NCBI GenBank assembly: GCA_946401755.1
Contig: CAMIVH010000030.1
Span: 1-9,334, forward strand
DNA from: an uncultured Caryophanales bacterium
GTDB lineage: Bacteria > Bacillota_I > Bacilli_A > RFN20 > CAG-826
Reading direction: 5' to 3'
DNA: 9,334 nt
The number at the start of each line of letters is the position of its first letter. Position 1 is the stretch's first letter. The notes under the pieces are model-generated. The model did not search any database, had not been told where the DNA came from, and saw only the letters and a list, made by a program, of their open reading frames with translations. Shown one piece after another: positions 1 to 7,637 of this stretch. The position numbers were made by a program, and so were the translations under genes.

Positions 1-8
1 TTTTCGTT

Positions 9-2108
9 GTGAGATTTATGTCTTATAACGATGTGCAATTTGTGGACGCTAATTTTGAAATGTATGGTTTCTTTGGTGGGCCAATGAATGGCTTCCTCAA
101 TACCGTTGGTAATTTATGCATGTGGTTTGAAATAACCGCAATGTTAATGGTGTTACTTAGACCTTGGTCATATTTTAAAACTGCGAAATTCTACACTAAA
201 TATATTGCTTTACCAATTTTATTGGTATCAGCGATTTCCTTACATCCAATGATTATGATGATGCAAGGAGATAATCACACTAGTGTTTTATCTATTATGC
301 TTCCTATTGAAATCGGTGGATTGTTATCACTCGCTATTTTCTATTTAGCGAAAGATTACAAAGTAAAGATTTCTAAACACTCTATCGGTGAAGTTATAGC
401 GTTCTCTATTCTTATCAACATATTCACCATGCCGTGCTTCATGCCGCATTTCTTCTTTGGTATGGGCCCAATGGGAAGAACTGTTATTGACTTTAATGTC
501 GTCCATCGTCTTTTCTTATATGCTTCATGTATTGTTATGCCTTTTGGTGTTTATTTCTGCTTAAGAAATGCTCATCAAGATAAGATTCATTACTCCTTAG
601 TGTTCATCTCTTTAGGCACATTAATTTCCTACCTAGTGGGTCATAAATATGATGTCATTCTCCAACCTTGGAATTGGCCATTACATTTATGTAACTTAGC
701 GATGATCTTAATTCCTATTTGCTATATCTTTAGAACCAAACGTTTATTCTATTTCACCTATTTTATTAACGTCTTTGGTGCGGTTTTAGCGATGCTAATG
801 CCTAATTATCGTGAATCGATGCTAGTGTTCAATCCTAATATTTGGTATTTCTGGATCAATCACTGCTGTGCTTACATGATGCCTTTATTAGGTGTGGCTT
901 TATACGAGTTTGATAGACCAAAACTCAAACAATTTGGTTTCTCTTCTATTTGGTTCTTTGCTTACTTCATGATTGTTCTCACATTAAATACTATCTTCAC
1001 TGGTTTAGAAGGTGTTGTGACTCCAGTGGGCACTATCAGTGGTACTGACTATTTCTTTATTAACTCCACCTTTATCGCTGAAAAGTTAGGTAAATGGGCG
1101 GAGAACATCTTTAATAACTTAGTTATTACATTCACTATTAATGGTCGCACAATGACCATGCATATTGTCTATCAATTAATCTATTATGTGGTTTACGCAT
1201 TAATTGGATTTGGTATTTGGTTCGTTTATCAGTTGATGTTTGATATCGCTGATTCTCATAAAGCATTACATTACAGATTGAAAGGTATTCGTATTGATAA
1301 ACTCGCCCTTAAGTCGGCGTTAAATGGAAGGAGCTTAGATAAACCTATGGATGAAAATGTTGGTATTAGTTTAGAGCTAAAGAATTTCTCAAAGAAGTAT
1401 GGTTTAAATAACTACTATTCTGCTAAAAATGTGAACTTATCCGTTAAAGGTGGGGAAGTGTTTGGCTTCCTTGGTCCTAATGGTGCGGGTAAATCCACAT
1501 GTATTAAATCTATCGTTGGTATTCAACCAATTAGTGAAGGTTCAATATCTGTCTGTGGCTATGATGTTAAAACACAGGGAGTAGGCGCTAAGAGTCAAAT
1601 TGGTTTTGTTCCTGATCATTACGCTTTATACGAAAACTTAACAGGTAGAGAATACCTTAACTATATCGCTGATATTTACGAAGTATCTAAAGAAGATAGA
1701 AACTGCCGTCTATCCAGATACATCGAAAGATTTGAATTAAAAGATTCCATTGATAATAAAATCAAAACCTATTCTCATGGTATGAAACAAAAGGTGACTA
1801 TCATTGCTGCGTTAGTCCATGATCCAAAGGTTTGGATTTTAGATGAACCTTTAACAGGTTTAGATCCAACATCCATTTATCAAGTTAAAGAGTGTATGAG
1901 AGAACATGCCTCTAAAGGCAATATTGTTTTCTTCTCTTCTCACTTAATTGATATCGTTGAAAAGTTATGCGATAGAATCGCGATTATTAAACACGGAGAA
2001 ATCCAAGCCCAATTATCTCTTAAAGATATTGAAAATAGTGGCCGTTCATTAGAGGAATTCTATTTAGAGACAATTGGCGACAACACCACAAAAATTGAAG
2101 GTAAATAA
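9..2108 (+). CDS. YwaF/TMEM164-like membrane domain fused to ABC transporter ATPase
   Basis: Predicted ATP-binding component of an ABC exporter with a large N-terminal membrane part. Residues about 35-415 hold roughly ten or eleven hydrophobic segments. Within about 160-350 the pattern fits the YwaF/TIGR02206 family (related to eukaryotic TMEM164): PLHLC at 224-228, a conserved-looking H285 in FWINH, and a GTDYFF motif before a further segment. Residues about 450-690 form a complete ABC domain: Walker A GPNGAGKST (489-497, K495), signature-like YSHGMKQK from 588, Walker B ILDEP (D612, E613) and switch H645. It is closest to CcmA/BcrA-type exporter ATPases. The first ~160 residues, with about four membrane segments, are not recognised. 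The start is uncertain: GTG at 9 and ATG at 18 both lack a clear ribosome binding site, and the frame is open to the left edge, so the true start may lie outside the window. The next gene overlaps by one base. The ATPase call is firm, the YwaF-like call likely, and acyltransferase activity is only a possibility. Confidence 0.85.
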   Translation: MRFMSYNDVQFVDANFEMYGFFGGPMNGFLNTVGNLCMWFEITAMLMVLLRPWSYFKTAKFYTKYIALPILLVSAISLHPMIMMMQGDNHTSVLSIMLPIEIGGLLSLAIFYLAKDYKVKISKHSIGEVIAFSILINIFTMPCFMPHFFFGMGPMGRTVIDFNVVHRLFLYASCIVMPFGVYFCLRNAHQDKIHYSLVFISLGTLISYLVGHKYDVILQPWNWPLHLCNLAMILIPICYIFRTKRLFYFTYFINVFGAVLAMLMPNYRESMLVFNPNIWYFWINHCCAYMMPLLGVALYEFDRPKLKQFGFSSIWFFAYFMIVLTLNTIFTGLEGVVTPVGTISGTDYFFINSTFIAEKLGKWAENIFNNLVITFTINGRTMTMHIVYQLIYYVVYALIGFGIWFVYQLMFDIADSHKALHYRLKGIRIDKLALKSALNGRSLDKPMDENVGISLELKNFSKKYGLNNYYSAKNVNLSVKGGEVFGFLGPNGAGKSTCIKSIVGIQPISEGSISVCGYDVKTQGVGAKSQIGFVPDHYALYENLTGREYLNYIADIYEVSKEDRNCRLSRYIERFELKDSIDNKIKTYSHGMKQKVTIIAALVHDPKVWILDEPLTGLDPTSIYQVKECMREHASKGNIVFFSSHLIDIVEKLCDRIAIIKHGEIQAQLSLKDIENSGRSLEEFYLETIGDNTTKIEGK

Positions 2109-3793
2109 TGAAACAATTACTACAACTGACATTATTCCAACTCAAAGACAAAATTGATATGTCATGGATGAAGTCTAAAAAGGCTTTAATCCGATCAATT
2201 GTTTTTGGCATCTTAAAGTTTGCTTTAGTGGCAGGAGTGGTTTTTGCTGTTTTATATGCCTTAACTAGAGTGGGCTTTATTTCTAAATATCAAGATGTCT
2301 TACCGTTATTTACCATGTTCTTAACGGTCATCACTTTCTTGAATCTATGTTCATCAACTTATAACTTAACTAAGTCTTTATATCTTTCAGATGACAATAA
2401 AGTATTAATTACTTTCCCAGTTAATGCGAATAAGTTATTCTTCTCAAAACTATTCGTATATTTCTTCTATGAATTTAAGAGATCAATCACATTATTAATT
2501 CCAGGTGTCTTTGGTTTCTTACTATTTGAGGCTAATAGTTATATCGCTAGTGAAATAAGCTTTATTACTATTATTTGGATGATTATTCCAATCATCTTAT
2601 TAATTGTTATCCAAGTTCTTTTATCCGCGGTGATTTCTATTCCATTTATGTATATTTATCGTTTATTTAAACGTAATCAAATATTCGATTTAATCATTGT
2701 CACCTTAGCGGTCGCCGCTTTTATCTTTGTTGTTGTTAAATTGATTAATTTAATTCCAGAAGATATTGATTTAGATAGACAATGGCCAATGATGGTCAAT
2801 GGCTTTGAAAGCTTCATTGTGACATTTGATAGATATGCCTATCCAATTAATATGTATTCCCGTATCTTCTTTGGTGAATCATGTGGTAGTGGATATCACT
2901 ATCAATTAACTGGTTTTACTTTCATTAGAACATTAATCGCTATTGGGGCAGTTGGTGTTTTAACATTATTAGCTTTCCTTATCATTAGACCAATCTACTT
3001 CAAGATGATTTATAAGACTTTTGAATTTGATAAGAACCCACAGTTAGCGGCTAAAAAGAACGTCAAACATAAGAAATACATCACGTTCGCTAATAAGGAA
3101 TTCAAATTGTCATTTAGAGACTTTGATATCTCTAGCTCCTATATCGCGATATATATTATTATTCCTATCTTATTATTCTTTATGGATAGGGTGATCTCAG
3201 CGATTTCGACATCCATGAGAGGTAATAACATCGCTATTGCGGTTAATGTCTTATTAACTATTCTTCCTTTGTTAGCGAGTAACTCCACAATTGCGACTTT
3301 ATATTCAAAAGAAGGAAGAACAGCGTATTTAACCAAGAGTAATCCAGTTAATCCATTCATTCCATTAACTAGTAAACTATTGTTTAACTTATTATTCTGC
3401 GTGCCTTCAATTGTGGCTTGTTCAATTATTTTTGCAAATTTTAGCGGATTAGGGGTACTAATAGCCGTCTTATTTAGTGTGTCAGTGTTGCTGATTCAAT
3501 ACGCTCACATCTTCTATAGTGCCGCACAAGACATTATGAATCCACAAAATGAGGTCTATGCCACAACGGGTAGTGATTTCAATAATCCAAACGAAGCTAA
3601 AGCCACAATTATGGCGTTCGTTGGTTCATTCATTATTACCTTTATCCTTTACTTCATGCTCGTGGAATCAATGACTTTACATGGTAATTACATATCCGCT
3701 TTTATTAGAGTACTAATAATCGCCATCGTATTATTTGCGGGATTCTTATATCTTTTCATTAAGAAAATCCAAGCGTTCTATTATGAGAAATAA
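2108..3793 (+). CDS. ABC-2-like exporter permease, large subunit
   Basis: Predicted membrane-spanning permease partner of the upstream ABC ATPase. The 561-residue protein has about twelve hydrophobic segments, at roughly 33-57, 65-85, 115-140, 150-180, 190-215, 275-300, 340-365, 375-400, two between 425 and 475, 510-530 and 535-555. A cytoplasmic-type stretch reads SLYLSDDNKVLITFPV near residues 92-107. This 'D..(L/V)L..(F/L)PV' signature after the second helix is common in Firmicutes ABC exporter permeases of the ABC-2 superfamily. At about twice the usual six-helix size it may supply both halves of the channel in one chain. The start overlaps the previous stop (TAATG), and an AAGG-type ribosome binding site sits inside the upstream gene about six bases away, indicating translational coupling. 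No ATP-binding motif is present, so it depends on the neighbouring ATPase. The substrate cannot be inferred. Confidence 0.82.
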   Translation: MKQLLQLTLFQLKDKIDMSWMKSKKALIRSIVFGILKFALVAGVVFAVLYALTRVGFISKYQDVLPLFTMFLTVITFLNLCSSTYNLTKSLYLSDDNKVLITFPVNANKLFFSKLFVYFFYEFKRSITLLIPGVFGFLLFEANSYIASEISFITIIWMIIPIILLIVIQVLLSAVISIPFMYIYRLFKRNQIFDLIIVTLAVAAFIFVVVKLINLIPEDIDLDRQWPMMVNGFESFIVTFDRYAYPINMYSRIFFGESCGSGYHYQLTGFTFIRTLIAIGAVGVLTLLAFLIIRPIYFKMIYKTFEFDKNPQLAAKKNVKHKKYITFANKEFKLSFRDFDISSSYIAIYIIIPILLFFMDRVISAISTSMRGNNIAIAVNVLLTILPLLASNSTIATLYSKEGRTAYLTKSNPVNPFIPLTSKLLFNLLFCVPSIVACSIIFANFSGLGVLIAVLFSVSVLLIQYAHIFYSAAQDIMNPQNEVYATTGSDFNNPNEAKATIMAFVGSFIITFILYFMLVESMTLHGNYISAFIRVLIIAIVLFAGFLYLFIKKIQAFYYEK

Positions 3794-3805
3794 GGAGGAA
3801 AGAAG

Positions 3806-4297
3806 ATGAAGAAATCAACAATATTGTTACTTGTCCTTGTCTATATCGTTTCCTTCTTTGTGATTGGTCTTTTAGGCCACTCCATCAGGAACTATAATCC
3901 AGAAGTCTATCCAGAGAGTATTGAGATTATCGATCCAGACAATAGAACAATCGTGTCAAAAGATACGACTGACCCTGATACTGGTGAACTTTTGTACAAT
4001 TATTATTTCGTTTATAAGAATTACAAAAGTGGGGATAGTGTTAGAATAAAAGTTAACGTCAAACCTGATAATTGTACCTATCCAGATGTGAAATTTACCA
4101 AGGATGAAAGTGACACATCCTTCAAAATTGAAACAAACGAAACAAACCCAAACATCGAAAAAAACTTTGCTTTAATTACATTAACTGACGAATTAGAAAC
4201 AGTTTTATCCACACCATTCTTTGTGTCCACCACAAATCCTGGCTCTCAAATAAAGCTCAAAGTTTGTATTACATTCGTCAGCCCACTCTTATCTTAA
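3806..4297 (+). CDS. Small membrane-anchored extracytoplasmic protein of the ABC operon
   Basis: Function not recognised. The 163-residue protein begins with a short basic stretch and one hydrophobic segment (about residues 5-26, ending in GLLGHS). No lipobox cysteine follows, so it looks like a signal anchor or an uncleaved/ambiguous signal peptide. The rest is hydrophilic, with alternating beta-strand-like patterns and a VNVKPDNCTYPDVKFTKDE stretch that faintly resembles BIG2-type Ig-like domains. It probably folds as a small beta-sandwich outside the membrane. The start is well supported by AAGGAGG at 3792-3798, seven bases upstream of the ATG. It lies 12 bases after the permease stop, so it is almost certainly in the same operon. 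It may be an accessory or substrate-contacting subunit of the exporter; that role comes from position alone. Confidence 0.72.
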   Translation: MKKSTILLLVLVYIVSFFVIGLLGHSIRNYNPEVYPESIEIIDPDNRTIVSKDTTDPDTGELLYNYYFVYKNYKSGDSVRIKVNVKPDNCTYPDVKFTKDESDTSFKIETNETNPNIEKNFALITLTDELETVLSTPFFVSTTNPGSQIKLKVCITFVSPLLS

Positions 4298-4302
4298 AGA
4301 TA

Positions 4303-4355
4303 TTGTAAAAAATTATTTATTAGGTATGATAATTTAGCAAGTTAACAAAGGAGGT
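4303..4355 (+). promoter_or_regulatory. Candidate promoter and ribosome binding site for the 800-aa lipoprotein
   Basis: TTGTAA at 4303-4308 and TATGAT at 4325-4330 are separated by 16 bases, a plausible sigma-A-type pair. A near-perfect ribosome binding site, AAAGGAGGT, lies at 4347-4355, seven bases before the ATG at 4363. The 65-base gap after the previous gene contains no convincing hairpin terminator, so readthrough from the ABC operon is also possible. Confidence 0.5.
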
Positions 4356-4362
4356 CTTTGTT

Positions 4363-6765
4363 ATGAAAAAAGTCAAATTTAGTACTTTGTTAGTTACTTT
4401 ACTGTCATTAACTAGCTTAGCTGCTTGTGATCCACATGATCCTACAAGTTCAAATAGTAATAGTGGTTCTATCAGTAGTACCGATAGTGGTTCTACTTCA
4501 TCAAACTCTGGTTCTAATGTTGAATTAACTGCTATTAAGTTAAACAAAACTGAAACAAGTATTTTGTTAAAGTCCACAGAAACATTAACTGTGACATTCA
4601 CTCCAAATAACGCCACTAATAAAGAGGTGGAATGGAGTAGTGATGATGCGACAGTGGCCAGTGTTGATAACGGTGTTGTCACCGCTAAAAAGATTGGTAC
4701 AGCTAACATCACCGTTAAGAGTAAGAATAACTCTAGTATTTCTGCTACTTGTAAAGTAACAGTTAAAGATAACGTTATTTTATCTAACGTTTCCGCTAAA
4801 CATGAATTCGTCTTATTTGAACAAAATAGAGCAAAAGATGAAAAGAATGATGATGGTTTCTATGATCATACACAATCATATAAAGTTGGTGATGATAATG
4901 CCTTTAACGTTAAACCAGCTTTAACAGTGTTAGATGCTGCCACATATCAACCAGTCAGTGCTAGCCAATGGTTACATGATTTCACCATTACTGCTAAACT
5001 CGGTAATGATACCGTTGGTGAAGAATATTTCAAAGTTTTAGACGCTCGTGAATGTAATGTCGATTTCACCGAGGCCGCTGTTGGTAAAACATTTACCATT
5101 AGCATTGCTCCAGGTGGTGTTGATGCCTCTAGAGTGGCCGCTTTAACTAAATCCATTACCGTTGAAGTTGTTGATGGCTATAACGTTTATAACGCTAAAG
5201 AATTAGGCTATTTCGATACACGTCCTCAAAATACTACTTTAGATGGTGCGGATATTGAAAACGATACAGTTTGGCAGTGCAAGTGGGAAGAATTTAAAAC
5301 CGCTAATGGTATGGATGCTAACTATCATCCAGCATCATTAATCTTCCAAACAGATATTACTGTTAAACCAGAAGATTTACCTGCTAACTTCTTCTACACA
5401 AAAGCTCAAGCAGTAGCGTTAAACGACGCTAAAGCTGAAGGCTCATTATATGACTACATTTATTTATATGAACGTTCTATTCCAGGTAGTGTGACTGTTG
5501 ATGGTAACTACTTCGATTTAGACTTATCTCAAATCCCATTAATTACTAGAGAAAGAGCTAAAACCACAGCGGTTGGCGCTGTTGTTGGTCACTCCGCTGC
5601 TTTCAAAGTCATTGATGGTGATGATATTACTTTCCGTAATATTAATATGACTGGTAATGCGAAAAACGCTGTCGATGATAACGATAAAATCTATGGTGGT
5701 GGCATTATGTTTGTTAAAGGCTCTGGCTCCAAAACCTTGCGCGCTGAAAATATCATTGCCACTAAGTTCTTTATCACCTTCTTTGGTGAAGACCCATTCT
5801 ACGATGGTTATCCATTCACCAAATTCGATTTAGAAAAAGTTAAATGTTTCAATAACTATAACTCCTTTATGTATAACTGGGGTTCACAAATCACCGCTTC
5901 TAATTCTTTATTTAGAAGTTGTGGTGGTCCAGTTGTCATTCAAGATCATACACATACAGACGACTATGAAAGCCAAGATGGTTTAACAGTCTATGGTGAT
6001 GTTTCAACAACTACCTTCGTTGACTGCACAATTAAGAACTATGTCACTGGCCAAGAAGCTTGGTTCCAACAATTTGGTGCTACTGGTGTCTCATCTGATA
6101 TCAAGATGTTATCTGACTTGTTCTATGCGACTGGTTTACCAAAATCATTCGTTACCAACGAAAAAGGCGAAGGTAAACTTTATCAAGCTTTAGCCGCTGC
6201 TAACCAAAGTGCTTATTTCAACTTTATTGTTTTAAATAAATCTGGTAGTGCACAAAGTATAACCACTTATCCAGTTTGTGGTACTGTTAATTTTATTAAC
6301 ACAAACAAGACAACCACATTCAACTATCGTCAACCACTTTATGATGAAATCTATCAAACATATTTAGCGTATGCCGCTGCGAGCGAAGCTAGTGAACAAC
6401 AAGCCCTTGCTCTTGAATTAGCTAGCAAGTTAACCGCTAAAGGATATAACATCGAACCTGACTTCAGTGATCTTGAAACTGAATTCAGAGCCTATATGAC
6501 TACTGTTTGTACAGTACATGGCATTATGAGATCAGTTAATGGTGCGGGTGCACCAATCGTCGACTTCGGTGAAGAGTTCCCATTATTAATGTATGATGGA
6601 AAGAAAGATGAACATCCATTCTTACAAGATATGATGACCTATGTTGCGGGTACTTATGAAAGATATACACCAAGCGCTGATCTATTAGCAAAACTTCCAG
6701 ATTACTATGCCCTCTACTATGGTGGTATGGCCTTAGTGATGGAATTAACTCCATACGTAGCGTAA
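4363..6765 (+). CDS. Large surface lipoprotein with BIG2 domain and beta-helix-like region
   Basis: Predicted lipoprotein exported by Sec and anchored on the outer face of the membrane. The signal peptide ends in lipobox LAAC with C22 as the lipidated residue. A Ser/Asn/Gly/Thr linker follows (about 28-52). Residues about 53-136 form a BIG2 Ig-like domain with the usual landmarks: FTPNNATNKEVEWSSDD, then ATVASVDNGVVTAKKIGTA. Residues about 140-270 look like a second beta-rich domain. Residues about 376-566 show turn-and-strand repeats (VTVDGNYFDLDLS, ITFRNINMTGN, LRAENIIATKF, FDLEKVKCFNN, ITASNSLFRSCGG, TTFVDCTIKNY) typical of right-handed beta-helix proteins. The C-terminal ~170 residues are mixed, with an Ala-rich helical part (YAAASEASEQQALALELASKL). 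Beta-helices often bind or cleave polysaccharides, but no catalytic residues could be assigned. It may have its own promoter, and it ends just before a shared terminator. The lipoprotein and BIG2 calls are strong; function is unknown. Confidence 0.85.
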   Translation: MKKVKFSTLLVTLLSLTSLAACDPHDPTSSNSNSGSISSTDSGSTSSNSGSNVELTAIKLNKTETSILLKSTETLTVTFTPNNATNKEVEWSSDDATVASVDNGVVTAKKIGTANITVKSKNNSSISATCKVTVKDNVILSNVSAKHEFVLFEQNRAKDEKNDDGFYDHTQSYKVGDDNAFNVKPALTVLDAATYQPVSASQWLHDFTITAKLGNDTVGEEYFKVLDARECNVDFTEAAVGKTFTISIAPGGVDASRVAALTKSITVEVVDGYNVYNAKELGYFDTRPQNTTLDGADIENDTVWQCKWEEFKTANGMDANYHPASLIFQTDITVKPEDLPANFFYTKAQAVALNDAKAEGSLYDYIYLYERSIPGSVTVDGNYFDLDLSQIPLITRERAKTTAVGAVVGHSAAFKVIDGDDITFRNINMTGNAKNAVDDNDKIYGGGIMFVKGSGSKTLRAENIIATKFFITFFGEDPFYDGYPFTKFDLEKVKCFNNYNSFMYNWGSQITASNSLFRSCGGPVVIQDHTHTDDYESQDGLTVYGDVSTTTFVDCTIKNYVTGQEAWFQQFGATGVSSDIKMLSDLFYATGLPKSFVTNEKGEGKLYQALAAANQSAYFNFIVLNKSGSAQSITTYPVCGTVNFINTNKTTTFNYRQPLYDEIYQTYLAYAAASEASEQQALALELASKLTAKGYNIEPDFSDLETEFRAYMTTVCTVHGIMRSVNGAGAPIVDFGEEFPLLMYDGKKDEHPFLQDMMTYVAGTYERYTPSADLLAKLPDYYALYYGGMALVMELTPYVA

Positions 6766-6783
6766 TTATTTAAAAGCAAACAA

Positions 6784-6813
6784 AAAAGAGCGGTCCCGAA
6801 GGATCGCTCTTTT
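6784..6813. terminator. Bidirectional intrinsic terminator between convergent lipoprotein genes
   Basis: A 13-pair stem, 6784-6796 against 6801-6813, closes on the four-base loop CGAA in the plus-strand transcript, with one G-U pair (6793/6804). In the minus-strand transcript the loop reads C(UUCG)G, the very stable tetraloop, with one A-C mismatch in place of the G-U pair. Runs of A before the stem and T after it supply U-tracts on both strands; the minus-strand tract (TTTTTTGTTT) is longer. It lies 18 bases after the plus gene stop and 11 bases beyond the minus gene stop. Confidence 0.88.
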
Positions 6814-6824
6814 CACATTAATAA

Positions 6825-7580
6825 TTAGTAAATAACTTTTAATGAATTAATGAAGACTCTAGCGTTAGCGCCTTTGTTATAGATTTTGAAACTCTTAGCG
6901 TTAATTGCTTCGGTGAATTCTTTTGTCACTGGTTGACCGTCAACTGGCTTTAAATCAATAGCACGTTTATCGATGTTGAAATAAAGAACAGAGTTAGCAT
7001 CAACATTAGTGTTGGTGGTTGCACCTTGTGTATATGTTTTGCTGTATGTTTCAACAGTGAGTGTTAAAGATTTAATTGTTTCCGCGAATGTGATTTCTAA
7101 ACTACCCGCCTTTTTAGCAGAGCCAATGGTTAAGATTTGACTGCCTGCAGTAGGAGCGTCCGCCATAAATTGGCAAGAAGTGTTATCAACTGTAGTTACG
7201 AATTCAAAACCTGCCATAGTGTTCATTTCATCTTTTAACTTAGCGTTTAAAGATTCAGTACCTTGAGAACCACAAGATGGGTTTAAGAAGGTGAATGTTA
7301 ATTCTTTATCCGTTACTGGTGCTTCACTAGAAGATGAAATAGATGAAGATGAACTTTCAACACTTGATGAAGAAGATGTTGAAGAAACACTTGATGAGGC
7401 ACTACTAGAAGTACTTTCTTCACTAGTGGTGGATGATGTGCTTACGCTATCTTCTACGCTTGAGGTGGATTCAATTATGCTTGTGGATGTGTTTTCAATC
7501 TTTGTGCTTGTACTAGCAGTGGAGTTACAAGCCATTAAGAAGGTTGCACTAACAAGTAATAAAACTTTTGCTAATTTCAT
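6825..7580 (-). CDS. Ser/Thr-rich stalked surface lipoprotein
   Basis: Predicted cell-surface lipoprotein of 251 residues. The signal peptide MKLAKVLLLVSATFLMAC ends in lipobox LMAC with C18 as the lipidation site. Residues about 19-89 are an extended Ser/Thr stalk with interspersed Glu and Val, likely a flexible spacer through the cell wall or surface layer. Residues about 92-251 form a compact beta-rich domain with two cysteines (C103, C136) that could pair. It contains ILTIGSAKKAGSLEITFAE and ends in ARVFINSLKVIY. This strand pattern recalls small jelly-roll, ligand-binding-like domains in surface proteins of related bacteria, but I cannot name the family. The ATG at 7580 is the only good start near the signal peptide; the nearest purine-rich site (AAGGG) sits 12 bases upstream, rather far. 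A TATAAT promoter candidate lies upstream in the divergent region. It converges on the 800-aa lipoprotein and shares its terminator. Confidence 0.8.
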   Translation of the reverse strand: MKLAKVLLLVSATFLMACNSTASTSTKIENTSTSIIESTSSVEDSVSTSSTTSEESTSSSASSSVSSTSSSSSVESSSSSISSSSEAPVTDKELTFTFLNPSCGSQGTESLNAKLKDEMNTMAGFEFVTTVDNTSCQFMADAPTAGSQILTIGSAKKAGSLEITFAETIKSLTLTVETYSKTYTQGATTNTNVDANSVLYFNIDKRAIDLKPVDGQPVTKEFTEAINAKSFKIYNKGANARVFINSLKVIY

Positions 7581-7605
7581 AATGATGATTTTCCCTTTTC
7601 TATAT

Positions 7606-7629
7606 TGTTTTGATTATTTCATCAAAACA
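7606..7629. repeat. Perfect 9-bp inverted repeat in divergent intergenic region
   Basis: Arms TGTTTTGAT (7606-7614) and ATCAAAACA (7621-7629) flank the six-base spacer TATTTC. If the minus-strand transcript starts near 7631, this repeat forms a hairpin at the very 5' end of the lipoprotein mRNA. Alternatively it is a dyad operator for a dimeric repressor. The lack of a T-run makes a terminator unlikely. Confidence 0.7.
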
Positions 7630-7637
7630 CGTGATAC

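Noticed and set aside
4240..4297. Possible frameshift truncating the 163-aa protein
   Set aside because: The beta-rich part appears to end naturally, and a promoter-like region follows directly. No downstream frame continues it before the next gene.
4320..4712. 130-codon minus-strand reading frame over the start of the 800-aa lipoprotein
   Set aside because: It lies antisense to a clear lipoprotein signal peptide and BIG2 domain, and has no ribosome binding site or recognisable motif.
5993..6193. 66-codon plus-strand frame inside the 800-aa lipoprotein
   Set aside because: It is an out-of-frame overlap with the continuous lipoprotein frame, with no ribosome binding site.
7628..7633. CACGTG palindrome in the divergent intergenic region
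   Set aside because: Six-base palindromes are common by chance, and no bacterial regulator site can be assigned to it here.
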